Notes under the pieces: model-generated
Told to the model about the DNA's origin: nothing
Seen by the model: only the letters and a program-made list of their open reading frames with translations
The model's database searches: none
Assembly (NCBI GenBank): GCA_001577635.1
Contig: LSBP01000001.1
Span: 248,001-312,000 of the forward strand
Length of the DNA stretch: 64,000 nt
Direction: 5' to 3'
Source of the DNA: Halomonadaceae bacterium T82-2
Lineage (GTDB): Bacteria; Pseudomonadota; Gammaproteobacteria; Pseudomonadales; Halomonadaceae
In this document: piece by piece, positions 30,533 through 39,848 of the stretch
Layout: each line of letters starts with the position of its first letter
Position numbering within the stretch: the first letter of the stretch is position 1
Translations under genes and position numbers: made by a program

Positions 30533-31807
30533 TCAGGTGCCGCTCAGCAGCCCGTGCTTGTCGAGCACCGCCTCGATGGCGTCCTCGATGATCGCCAGCC
30601 CCTCGTCGAGATCGGCGTCGGTGCTGATCAAGGGCGGCATGACCTTGACCACGCAGTCCGCCTGGCCGGTGGTCTCCATGATCAGCCCGCGCTCGAAGCA
30701 CTTGTCGATGATCGCGTTGCCGAATTCGGCGCGCTCGCAGGCCAGGCCGATGAACAGCCCGCGCCCGCGGATCTCGGCCTCGAAATGGCGGTGCTCGGCC
30801 ATGATCGTGGCCAGCCGCTCGCGGACGTACTCGCCCTTGCGCAGCGTTTCCTTCTCCAGGGTGTCGTCGCGCCAGTAGGTCTCGAGCGCCGCGGTGCCGG
30901 TGACGAAGGCCTGATTGTTGCCGCGGAAGGTGCCGGTGTGCTCGCCGGGCGCCCAGACATCGAGCTCGGGCTTGAGCAGCACCATCGCCAGCGGCAGCCC
31001 CATCCCGGACAGCGACTTGGCAACGGTGACGATGTCCGGCGAGATGCCGGCCGGCTCGAAGGAGAAGAACGGCCCGGTGCGGCCGATCCCGGCCTGGATG
31101 TCGTCGACGATCAGCAGCATGTCGTGCTCACGGCACAGCCGCTCGATCTCGCGCAGCCAGGCGAAGTCGGCGACGTTGATGCCGCCCTCGCCCTGCACCG
31201 TCTCGACGATCACCGCCGCCGGCTTGTCGACGCCGCTGAAGTCATCCTCGAGCAGCGCCGCGAAGTCCTTCGCGGTGTCGCGACCGTCGGCGTAGTAGTG
31301 GCTGTAGGGCATCAGCACGGCATCGTCGAGCCCCACCCCGGCGCTGCCGCGCACCGCGGCGTTGGCGGTGACCGCCATCGAGCCCAGGGTCATGCCGTGA
31401 AAGCCGTGGGTGAAGTGGACGATCCGGCTGCGCCCCTTGACCTTGCGCGCCAGCTTGAGCGCCGCCTCCACCGCATTGGTGCCGGTGGGCCCGGGGAACT
31501 GCAGCTTGTAGTCCATCCCACGCGGCTTGAGGATCACGTCCTCGAAGGTGGCGAGGAAGGTCTCCTTGGCCTCGGTGGCCATGTCCAGGCCATGGTTGAT
31601 GCCGTCGCGCTGGATGTACTCGACCAGCGCGCGTTTCATGGCCTCGTCGTTGTGGCCATAGTTGAGCGCCCCGGCGCCGCTGAAGAAATCCAGGTAGCGG
31701 GTGCCGTCGGTCGCGGTCAGGCGGTTGCCCTTGGCCTCTGTAAAGACTTTGGGAAAGGAGCGCACGTAGGCGCGGACCTGCGATTCGAGACGTTCGATGG
31801 TGTCCAT
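30533..31807 (-). CDS. Diaminobutyrate-2-oxoglutarate-type transaminase (EctB/DoeD-like)
   Basis: LDFFSGAGALNYGHND; FPGPTGTNAVEAALKLAR; IVDDIQAGIGRTGPFFSFE; class III PLP fold. Confidence 0.85.
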   Translation of the reverse strand: MDTIERLESQVRAYVRSFPKVFTEAKGNRLTATDGTRYLDFFSGAGALNYGHNDEAMKRALVEYIQRDGINHGLDMATEAKETFLATFEDVILKPRGMDYKLQFPGPTGTNAVEAALKLARKVKGRSRIVHFTHGFHGMTLGSMAVTANAAVRGSAGVGLDDAVLMPYSHYYADGRDTAKDFAALLEDDFSGVDKPAAVIVETVQGEGGINVADFAWLREIERLCREHDMLLIVDDIQAGIGRTGPFFSFEPAGISPDIVTVAKSLSGMGLPLAMVLLKPELDVWAPGEHTGTFRGNNQAFVTGTAALETYWRDDTLEKETLRKGEYVRERLATIMAEHRHFEAEIRGRGLFIGLACERAEFGNAIIDKCFERGLIMETTGQADCVVKVMPPLISTDADLDEGLAIIEDAIEAVLDKHGLLSGT

Positions 31808-31838
31808 GGTTGCCTCCTCCATGATGGCACGACGCGGT

Positions 31839-33299
31839 TCAGCGGCTGGGCACGCCGCCGACGCAGTAGTACTTGGTCTCGAGGTATTCCTGCATGCCGG
31901 CATCGGCGCCCTCGCGGCCCAGGCCCGACTGCTTGACGCCGCCGAACGGCACCTGAGCCCCGGTGATGTCCATGGTGTTGACGCCGACCATGCCGTATTC
32001 GAGCCGCCGCATGAACTTGCGGATGCGGGCGTCGCGATGGGTGTAGACGTAGGCGGCGAGGCCGTAGATGGTGGCGTTGGCGGCCGCGATCACCGCGTCG
32101 TCGTCGTCGAAGGCGCAGATCGGCGCCACCGGCGCGAACGCCTCCTCGCCGGCCACGCGCATCTCGGGCGTGAAGTCGGCGACCACCGTGGGCATGAAGA
32201 AGCGCGGCCCCGGCGCCTCGCTCTGGTCGCGACCGAGGATTCGTGCGCCCTTGTCGCGGGCGTCGTCGACGAGCCCGCGGGCCTTGTCGACGGCATCGCG
32301 GTTGATCAGCGGCCCAATGGCGGTGTCATCATCGAAGCCGTTGCCCACCGTCATGGTATTCATGCGCGCGGTGAAGCGCTCGACGAAGTCATCATAGAGC
32401 GAGCGGTGCACGTAGAGCCGGTTGGCCGCCACGCAGTCCTGACCGCTGGTCTGGAACTTGGCGGCGATCGCCCCTTCGACCGCCTCGTCGAGATCGGCAT
32501 CGTCACAGACGATGAACGGCGCGTTGCCGCCCAGCTCCATGGCATTGCGCTTGACCGTGTCAGCGCTCTGGCGCAGCAGCTCGCGGCCCACCGGGGTGGA
32601 GCCGGTGAACGACAGCGCCCGGACCCGGTCGTCGGCACAGACCCGCTCGGCGAAGCGCTTGCCGCTGCCGGTGACCACGTTGAACTCGCCACGGGTCAGA
32701 CCTGCGCGCTCGGCAAGCACCGCCAGCGCCAGCGCCGAGAACGGCGTCTGGGTGGCCGGGTTGACCAGGGCGGTGCAGCCCGCCGCCAGGGCGGCACCGA
32801 CCTTGCGAGTGATCATCGCCAGGGGGAAGTTCCACGGCGTGATCACCGCGGCCACACCGACCGGCTCCTGCACGGTGCCCAGCGCGACGTCGGGCTTGTC
32901 GGCGGGAATCGTCTCGCCGTCGGCCCGGCGCGCCTGCTCGGCGAACCAGCGAAAGAAGCTTGCCGCATAATCGACCTCACCGCGCGCCTCGGCCAGCGGC
33001 TTGCCCTGCTCCCGGGTCATCAGCCGTGCCAGCGCCTCGCGGTGTTCGGTCATGCCCCGATACCACGCCAGCAGCTTGTCGGCGCGCTCCAGCGCCGAGG
33101 TGTCGCGCCAGTCGGCGAAGGCGTTCACCGCGGCATCGATCGCCGTATCGATGTCCGCCGCCGCCAGATCGGGCACCTGGCCGATGGCCTCCTCGGTCGC
33201 CGGGTCATCGATTGCCTGGCGCGCGTCGTCATCGGAGGTGATCCAGTCACCGCCGACGAAGGCGCGTTCACGCATCAAGGTCCTGGGATCAGTCGTCAT
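31839..33299 (-). CDS. NAD(P)-dependent aldehyde dehydrogenase (succinate/aspartate-semialdehyde type, GabD/DoeC-like)
   Basis: PWNFPLAMITRKVGAALAAGC; ELGGNAPFIV; GQDCVAANR catalytic Cys. Confidence 0.85.
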   Translation of the reverse strand: MTTDPRTLMRERAFVGGDWITSDDDARQAIDDPATEEAIGQVPDLAAADIDTAIDAAVNAFADWRDTSALERADKLLAWYRGMTEHREALARLMTREQGKPLAEARGEVDYAASFFRWFAEQARRADGETIPADKPDVALGTVQEPVGVAAVITPWNFPLAMITRKVGAALAAGCTALVNPATQTPFSALALAVLAERAGLTRGEFNVVTGSGKRFAERVCADDRVRALSFTGSTPVGRELLRQSADTVKRNAMELGGNAPFIVCDDADLDEAVEGAIAAKFQTSGQDCVAANRLYVHRSLYDDFVERFTARMNTMTVGNGFDDDTAIGPLINRDAVDKARGLVDDARDKGARILGRDQSEAPGPRFFMPTVVADFTPEMRVAGEEAFAPVAPICAFDDDDAVIAAANATIYGLAAYVYTHRDARIRKFMRRLEYGMVGVNTMDITGAQVPFGGVKQSGLGREGADAGMQEYLETKYYCVGGVPSR

Positions 33300-33489
33300 T
33301 GCCGTTCCTCCCTGACTGCCAATGAAAGGGCCATCGGCAAGGGGCCGGCATGCCGGAACCAGCAGACTGGATGGACAGGATCCGTCGAGGATCGGCGATG
33401 AGCTATCCCTGGTTGCCCGGCATCGCCCCTCGCCGCGGCGAGGTCCCTGCAGTGTAGGTCGCCGGGACGATATCCCCCAAGGCGCATCG

Positions 33490-34851
33490 TCACGTCGCCG
33501 ACGGCGTGACGAGAAAGGCTTCGCGGCGCAGCCCGTAACGGTGCATCTTCTGGTTCAGGGTACGCCGCGGCAGCTCGAGCTCCTCCAGCACCGCCTGGAT
33601 GTTGCCGCCATGGCGGGCCAGCGCGGCACGCAGCAGCGAGGCCTCGAAAGCCGCCACCTGATCGGCCAGCGAGCCACCGGCGCCCGGCGCCGCCTGCGGA
33701 TCGGCGCCCAGCTGCGGGATATCCAGCCCCAGGGTGAAGCGTGTCGCGGCGTTGCGCAGCTCGCGCAGGTTGCCGGGCCAGTCGTGGCGGGCCAGGGCGG
33801 CGAGCAGCTCGGCATCCGCCTCGCGCCGGCCGCGCTGGTGGACATCGGCGGCCTGGCGGCAGAAATGGTTGAACAGCAGCGCGATGTCCTCGCGACGCTC
33901 GCGTAATGGAGGGATGCTCAGCTCGGCGATCGCCAGCCGGTAGTAGAGGTCCTCGCGGAACGCCCCGCGCGAGGCCATGGCCAGCAGGTCGGCCTTGGTC
34001 GCCGCCACCACGCGCAGGTCCAGATGGATCACCCGGTTGCTGCCCAGCCGCGTGACCTCACCCTCCTGCAGCGCGCGCAGCAGCTTGACCTGAGCGGCCG
34101 GCGGCATCGATTCGACCTCGTCGAGAAACAGCGTGCCGCCGCTGGCGTGTTCCAGCTTGCCGACCCGCATCTCCAGGGCGCCGGTGAAGGCCCCCCGTTC
34201 GTGGCCGAACAGCTCCGACTCGATCAGCTCGGGGGCGATCGCCCCGCAGTTGAGCGCCACGAAGGGGGTCGCCTCGCCGGGGCCGAACTCGTGGAGACAG
34301 CGCGCGACCACCTCCTTGCCGCTGCCCGTCTCGCCGTGCACCAGCACGCTGGCCCGGGTCGGCGCCAGGTTGGCGATCTGCTCGCGCAGCCGCCGCATGC
34401 CCGACGCCTCGCCCAGCAGCCGTCCGGCCAGCCCGCCCTGGCGCAGCGCCTGACGCAGGCGCCGGTTCTCCTGGCCCAGCCGGCGCCGCTCGAGGGCTCG
34501 CTGGACCTGTTCCTCCAGCTGTTCGGGCTCGAAGGGCTTCTCGATGAAGTCCCAGGCGCCCTGGCGCATGGCATCCACCGCCATCGGCACGTCGCCGTGG
34601 CCGGTGATCAGCACCACCGGCAGGTCGGCATCGACGGCCAGCACCGCCTCGAGCAGCGCCAGCCCGTCCATGCCGGGCATCTTGACGTCGGAGATCAGCA
34701 CGCCGCAGGGCTCGCCGGCGGTGAGCGCGGCCAGTGCCGTCTCGCTGGCGGCGAAGGTGCGCACCGGCAGGTCGCCGAGCTCGAACCACTGGGTCAGGGA
34801 CTCGCGCACGCCGGGGTCGTCGTCGACCAGCCAGATCGGCAGTTCACTCAT
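33490..34851 (-). CDS. dctD: Sigma-54-dependent response regulator (DctD-like)
   Basis: Receiver domain IWLVDDDPGVRESLTQWF; GETGSGKEV; GHERGAFTGA; C-terminal HTH. Confidence 0.92.
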   Translation of the reverse strand: MSELPIWLVDDDPGVRESLTQWFELGDLPVRTFAASETALAALTAGEPCGVLISDVKMPGMDGLALLEAVLAVDADLPVVLITGHGDVPMAVDAMRQGAWDFIEKPFEPEQLEEQVQRALERRRLGQENRRLRQALRQGGLAGRLLGEASGMRRLREQIANLAPTRASVLVHGETGSGKEVVARCLHEFGPGEATPFVALNCGAIAPELIESELFGHERGAFTGALEMRVGKLEHASGGTLFLDEVESMPPAAQVKLLRALQEGEVTRLGSNRVIHLDLRVVAATKADLLAMASRGAFREDLYYRLAIAELSIPPLRERREDIALLFNHFCRQAADVHQRGRREADAELLAALARHDWPGNLRELRNAATRFTLGLDIPQLGADPQAAPGAGGSLADQVAAFEASLLRAALARHGGNIQAVLEELELPRRTLNQKMHRYGLRREAFLVTPSAT

Positions 34852-36695
34852 GTCTGGGCTTCCTCGTTGCTGTGCCGCTGCGTCGCCTGCCGGGCGCACG
34901 GCAATTCCACATGAAAGCGCGCCCCGCCACCCTCCCCGGCCGGACGGTTCTCGGCCCGGATGCGGCCGGCGAGATCCTGAACGATGCCGAAGGCGATGAA
35001 CAGCCCCAGGCCGAGCCCGTCGCCCACGGCCTTGGTGGTGTAGAAGGGGTCGAAGAGATGCTCGAGCACCTCGGCCTCGATGCCCGGGCCGTTGTCCGCC
35101 ACCGTCAGGATCACCTGCGCCTCGTCCACCGCCAGGGTGACCGTCAGCTGCGGCGACGCGACATCGCGCAGGGCATCGAGGGCGTTGCGCAGCAGGTTGG
35201 TGAGCAGCTGCTCGACCCGCACCTCGTCGCCGGCGACCCACACCCCGCCCCCTGAGCCTTCCGGGCGCTCGACCGTCAGCCGCACGCCCTGGCGCATCAG
35301 GCGGTCGTCGAGCAGCTCGAGCACGAAATCGAGCCGGGCGGCCAGGTCGATCGGCTCGCGGGCGCCGCCCTTGCGGGCGAACAGCTTGAGCTGGCGGATC
35401 AGCGTGGCCAGCCGGTCGGACAGCGCCTGGATGCGCCGGAAGTTGTCGGCCGCCGTCGCCTCGCGTCCGCGCTCGATCAACCGCGCGCCGCTGGCCGCGT
35501 AGGTGCGGATCCCGGCCAGCGGCTGGTTGAGTTCGTGGGCAATGCCCGCCGCCATGGTGCCCAGCGCGGCCAGCTTGCCGGCCTGCACCAGTTCGGCCTG
35601 GGCCGACTCCAGCTCGCGGGTGCGCGAGGCGACCCGGCTTTCCAGCCGTTCGTTGGCCTCGCGCATGATCCGCGCCTCGCGCTCGCGCAGCCACAGCCGC
35701 TGCTGGCGTTCGCGCAGCCACAGCCCCAGCAGCAGCAGGGCCAGGCAGCCGGCGGCGGCGACCAGCACCGCATCGCGGGCACTGGCATACAGCGGCCGCA
35801 CCGGCACCAGATAGTGCATGCGCCAGCCCAGCGTCGACAGCGGGCTGGAGGTGATGAAATAGCGCTCTCCGACGGGGTCGCCCACCGCCCCGCCGGCCGG
35901 CTCGCCACCGATCAGCAGCGAACCGTCGGCCAGGCGCTCGCCCAGCGGCTCGAGCGCCGCGCCGTTGAACTGGCGCTGGGCACGGATCGCCTCACGCGCG
36001 GACGCGTCCAGTCGGCCGAAGTGGCGGAAGCGCCAGTCGGGGCGGCTGGAGAGGATCACCACCCCGTTGGCGTCGCTGACCAGCACCTTCTCGCCGGCCT
36101 GGCGCCAGTCCGCCTGCAGCGACTCCAGCGATACCTTGACCGCCAGCGCCCCGGCTACGGGCTGTCTGTCGCCCGCGTCACGGGGGCCGCTGATCACCGG
36201 TGCCGAGACGAAGTAGCCCGGGCGCCCGGTGGTGCTGCCCACCGCGAAGAACTCGCCCTGGTCGCCGCGCAGGGCGGCACGAAAGTAGGGGCGATAGTCG
36301 TAGCGATGGCCGATGAAGCTGCCCGGCGTGGCGTGATTGCTCGCCGCCACGGTCAGCCCACGACGATTCATCAGGTAGATCGCCTCGGCCTCCGAGTCCG
36401 CGGCCACCCGCGCCAGATGCCGGTTGACGCGGCGGATCACCGCCGGGTTGTCCATCCCCAGGGCGCTCTGGATCAACGGCTGGCGGGCCAGCAGGTCCGG
36501 CAGGTAGGCGAAGCGCGCCAGCGCCCCGTCGAGGCTGCTGGTGTACAGCGCCAGCCGTGCATCGGCATGGCGACGCGCCTCGCGCATGGCGGCGTCGAGC
36601 TGCCAGTGCCAGACCCACCACAGCATGGCGGCGACCGCCAGCCCCGCCGCCGAGATCAGCAACCGTCGCAGCCGGCGGCGACGCACCGGGCTCAA
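34848..36695 (-). CDS. dctB: Sensor histidine kinase (DctB-like)
   Basis: Periplasmic double-Cache-like region, GIAHELNQPLAGIRTYA H-box, DNGPGI, GLGLGLFI; ATGA overlap with dctD. Confidence 0.9.
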   Translation of the reverse strand: MSPVRRRRLRRLLISAAGLAVAAMLWWVWHWQLDAAMREARRHADARLALYTSSLDGALARFAYLPDLLARQPLIQSALGMDNPAVIRRVNRHLARVAADSEAEAIYLMNRRGLTVAASNHATPGSFIGHRYDYRPYFRAALRGDQGEFFAVGSTTGRPGYFVSAPVISGPRDAGDRQPVAGALAVKVSLESLQADWRQAGEKVLVSDANGVVILSSRPDWRFRHFGRLDASAREAIRAQRQFNGAALEPLGERLADGSLLIGGEPAGGAVGDPVGERYFITSSPLSTLGWRMHYLVPVRPLYASARDAVLVAAAGCLALLLLGLWLRERQQRLWLREREARIMREANERLESRVASRTRELESAQAELVQAGKLAALGTMAAGIAHELNQPLAGIRTYAASGARLIERGREATAADNFRRIQALSDRLATLIRQLKLFARKGGAREPIDLAARLDFVLELLDDRLMRQGVRLTVERPEGSGGGVWVAGDEVRVEQLLTNLLRNALDALRDVASPQLTVTLAVDEAQVILTVADNGPGIEAEVLEHLFDPFYTTKAVGDGLGLGLFIAFGIVQDLAGRIRAENRPAGEGGGARFHVELPCARQATQRHSNEEAQT

Positions 36696-37051
36696 CGGCG
36701 CGACTCGAGCCGGGCGCGGATCGCCGCGAGCAGGTCGTCGAAGCGCGCCGGGTCGATCGGCTGCCCGCCCTGTCGCCCGGAGAGCACAAGCCGGGTCCCC
36801 CCGTCGGCGGCCTGCGTCTCGAGCGTCAGGGCGTAGCCGTTGCGCCAGGCCAGCACGGCATCCACCCGCCCCAGGGCCGCATCCGCCATCTGGATCACGA
36901 AGCCGCGCTCGACCAGCACCGCGACCCCCGCCGACAATGCCGCCTCCGGCGCGGCGGTGACCTGCACGTCGCGGGTCGGCGGCGGCGATGCCAGGCTCGC
37001 GCAGCCGGCGAGCAGCCCCATCAGCACTCCCGCTATCAGCAGGCGTTTCAT
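36692..37051 (-). CDS. Small lipoprotein, unknown function
   Basis: MKRLLIAGVLMGLLAGCASL lipobox; overlaps dctB start. Confidence 0.75.
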   Translation of the reverse strand: MKRLLIAGVLMGLLAGCASLASPPPTRDVQVTAAPEAALSAGVAVLVERGFVIQMADAALGRVDAVLAWRNGYALTLETQAADGGTRLVLSGRQGGQPIDPARFDDLLAAIRARLESRR

Positions 37052-37599
37052 GGCTGTCCCTCCCGATTCAGCAGGCGTGACTGGATGGCGCCGCTCACCT
37101 CGCGGCAGAAGGCATCCCGGTTGTAGGGGCGGGAGTCGATGACTCGTCCGTCATCGGCGACCACCCGGGAGTCACGGGTCAGGGTCAGCTGCGCGTCGTC
37201 GACCACCAGCGAGACCCGCTCGACCTGGACCGGCTCGTCGCCGATGCGCATGCCCAGGCCGAGGTGCACCCCGCCCCCTGCATGGCCCCAGCCTCCCCAG
37301 CCCATGCCGCCGTCGATCCACGGTTCGTCGATGGCGCCCAGCCCCGGCTGGCGGGTGGTACGCTCGGCGCTCACCACGCCCAGGGCCAGGTCGGTACTGC
37401 GGATGGCGAAGCCCCGCGCCTCCAGTTCCGCCATGGCCGCGCGGACCCACGCCTCGCGGGACGCCGCCGGCTCACGCGGCCACTGGCAGGCCGCGGGCAG
37501 CGCCCGGGCATCTCCGGCCAGCGGGTCGCTGCCCATGGCCTGACACCCGCCGAGCGCGACGGTGGCCAGCAGCATCAGTGCATACAGTGGCTGTTTCAT
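37048..37599 (-). CDS. Lipoprotein, unknown function
   Basis: MKQPLYALMLLATVALGGCQAM lipobox; 4-bp overlap with the next lipoprotein gene. Confidence 0.78.
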   Translation of the reverse strand: MKQPLYALMLLATVALGGCQAMGSDPLAGDARALPAACQWPREPAASREAWVRAAMAELEARGFAIRSTDLALGVVSAERTTRQPGLGAIDEPWIDGGMGWGGWGHAGGGVHLGLGMRIGDEPVQVERVSLVVDDAQLTLTRDSRVVADDGRVIDSRPYNRDAFCREVSGAIQSRLLNREGQP

Positions 37600-37882
37600 G
37601 GTGTCTCTCCTGACTGCGTCACGGGCCGCCCGGGCCCGGCTCTTCGAGCATAGCGCGGGCGGCTCCCGCCCCGGGCCATTTCACGCTAGGCTTTGGACGA
37701 AAACTGACTGCGCTCGGCAACACGGCGTTAAAAATCGTCTCAAAGTACTCATTTACAGCGCGTAAATTCCGTCTTTTCACCGATTTTTGCCTTGTCTTGC
37801 CTTCGCTCGCCGACTTTTCGTCAAAAACCCTCGGCTGGCAACCTTCCATGCCTTGCCGACGAGCCCACGACACGAGGACACC

Positions 37883-39019
37883 ATGAAGATCCTGATCGCC
37901 CCCGACAGCTACAAGGATGCCCTGCCGGCCCGCGAGGCGGCCGCGGCGATCGCCGCCGGGCTGCGTCGCGTGCGCCCCGAGGCCGAACTCGTCGAGTGTC
38001 CGATGGGCGACGGCGGCGAAGGCACCCTGGATGCCCTGATCGCCGCCACCGGCGCCGAGCGTCGCCATGCCCGGGTGCAGGATGCCCTGGGCCGGCCCGC
38101 TACCGCCGCCTGGGGCTGGCACGCCGCCAGCCGCAGCGCCTATGTCGAGCTGGCCGAGGCCAGCGGCCTGCAGGCCCTGAGCCGCGAGGAGCGCACCGCC
38201 CGCGACAGCACCACCCACGGCGTCGGCGAGCTGATCCGCGCGGCCCTCGATGCCGGCGCCCGGCGGCTGATTCTAACCCTCGGCGGCAGCGCCACCAACG
38301 ATGCTGGCGCGGGCATGCTGGCGGCGCTGGGCGCGCGACTGCTGGACGCCGAGGGAGGCCCCCTGCCGCCGGGCGGCGCGGCACTGGGCGATCTGGCGCG
38401 GCTCGACCTGAGTGGACTCGACCCACGCCTGGCCGAGCTGACGGTGGAGGCGGCGGTGGACGTCGACAATCCGCTGACCGGCCCGCGCGGCGCCAGCGCG
38501 GTGTTCGGCCCGCAGAAGGGCGCCTCGGCGGCGGACGTCAGCCATCTCGATGCTGCCATGGACCACTTCGCCGATCATCTCGCCCGAGCGCTGGGACGCG
38601 ACGAGCGCGACCACCCCGGTGCGGGCGCCGCCGGCGGCATGGGCTTCGCCGCCGGCAGCGTGCTCGGCGCCGCCCTGCGCCCGGGCATCGAACTGGTCAT
38701 GGAGCAGGCCGGCTTCAACCAGCGGCTCACCGGAGCCGACCTGGTGGTCACCGGCGAGGGTCAGCTCGACGGCCAGAGCCTGGCGGGCAAGACGCCCATC
38801 GGCATTGCCCGCCGCGCCCGCGAGCACGGCGTGCCGACGGTGGTGCTAGCCGGGCGCCTGGGGGACGGCTGGCAGGCGGCCCACGACGAGGGCGTACTGG
38901 CAGCTCTGGCCCTGGCCGACGGCCCCATGGCGCTCGACGAGGCCCTGACCCGCTGCGCCGAGCTGCTCGCCGACCGGGCCGAGGCGGTGCTGCGGCTGTT
39001 CGGCGCCGGCCGCGACTGA
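37883..39019 (+). CDS. Glycerate kinase
   Basis: MKILIAPDSYKDALPAREAAAAIAAGL; PMGDGGEGTLDAL; GGSATNDAGAGMLAALGARL; GEGQLDGQSLAGKTP. Confidence 0.95.
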   Translation: MKILIAPDSYKDALPAREAAAAIAAGLRRVRPEAELVECPMGDGGEGTLDALIAATGAERRHARVQDALGRPATAAWGWHAASRSAYVELAEASGLQALSREERTARDSTTHGVGELIRAALDAGARRLILTLGGSATNDAGAGMLAALGARLLDAEGGPLPPGGAALGDLARLDLSGLDPRLAELTVEAAVDVDNPLTGPRGASAVFGPQKGASAADVSHLDAAMDHFADHLARALGRDERDHPGAGAAGGMGFAAGSVLGAALRPGIELVMEQAGFNQRLTGADLVVTGEGQLDGQSLAGKTPIGIARRAREHGVPTVVLAGRLGDGWQAAHDEGVLAALALADGPMALDEALTRCAELLADRAEAVLRLFGAGRD

Positions 39020-39025
39020 AGCCGG

Positions 39026-39700
39026 CTACACCTCGACCCACATGCGCTGCAGGTTGGCCAGCGACTTGCTCATCAGGTCGAAGGTTTCGCTCTTGCCCTC
39101 GCGCTCGAACAGGCCACGCCGTGCGGTGTCCAGATCGAAGAGGATCTCCCGCGCGGCGGGGTCGCGGACCTGGCTCTGCACCCAGCCGATCGCCACCCGG
39201 CGCTGCCCCCGGGTGACCGGCTCGACCCGGTGCAGGGTGGACGACGGATAGAGGATCATCGCCCCGGCGGGCAGCTTGTAGCGCTGCTCGCCGGCGGTGG
39301 TGTCGGTCACCAGTTCGCCGCCGTCGTAGTCTTCCGGCGCTTCGAGAAACAGGGTGAAGGAAAGGTCGGTGCGTACCGGCGCCGCGCCGCCCATCACCGG
39401 GTCGTCGACATGGTTGCCGTAGTGCATGCCCGAGCGGTAGCGGCTGAAGCGCACCGGGGTCATGCGCGCCGGCCGCGCCGCCATCTGGAACAGCGGATGG
39501 CGGTGAATCGCCTCGCCGAGGCGCTCGCTCCACTGGCGCACCACCGGCGCCTGGCCGTCGGCCTGCTGATTCGCCTTGACCTGGCGGGCATGCCAGCCCG
39601 CCGTCTCACGGCCGTCCCGGAAATGCGCGTCCTCGTCGAGATCCCGCCGCAGCGCCGCCAGCTGCTCGGCATCGAGGACATCCGCCACGCACAGAATCAT
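39026..39700 (-). CDS. PKHD-type Fe(II)/2OG hydroxylase (PiuC/YbiX-like)
   Basis: MILCVADVLDAEQLAALRRDL; RYRSGMHYGNHVDDPVM; LILYPSSTLHRVEPVTRG. Confidence 0.9.
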   Translation of the reverse strand: MILCVADVLDAEQLAALRRDLDEDAHFRDGRETAGWHARQVKANQQADGQAPVVRQWSERLGEAIHRHPLFQMAARPARMTPVRFSRYRSGMHYGNHVDDPVMGGAAPVRTDLSFTLFLEAPEDYDGGELVTDTTAGEQRYKLPAGAMILYPSSTLHRVEPVTRGQRRVAIGWVQSQVRDPAAREILFDLDTARRGLFEREGKSETFDLMSKSLANLQRMWVEV

Positions 39701-39731
39701 TGTCTGCTCCCCTGCCAGTGATGCGAACGTG

Positions 39732-39750
39732 AATGCAAATAACTCTCGTG
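39732..39750. promoter_or_regulatory. Weak Fur-box-like sequence in divergent promoter
   Basis: AATGCAAATAACTCTCGTG, partial match by eye to AATGATAATCATTCTCATT. Confidence 0.35.
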
Positions 39751-39848
39751 TGGGTTATGTTATTGTTCCACGCCATGATACGCCAGCGTACCGGCGAACC
39801 CCTTTATTTCTCCACCAGCAAGGCATTGAACAAGACGAGGGCATCAGC

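Noticed and set aside
33301-33489. Possible sigma-54 promoter and UAS upstream of the aldehyde dehydrogenase gene
   Set aside because: Only TGGCCCTTTCATTGGCA (GG-N11-GC) and a TCGGCAA half-site/CCGGCATGCCGG palindrome were found; spacing does not fit the invariant GG-N10-GC.
37680-37880. Locally AT-richer segment upstream of glycerate kinase as a mobile or horizontally acquired insertion
   Set aside because: Only about 150 bp, no terminal repeats or coding signal; more likely a promoter region.
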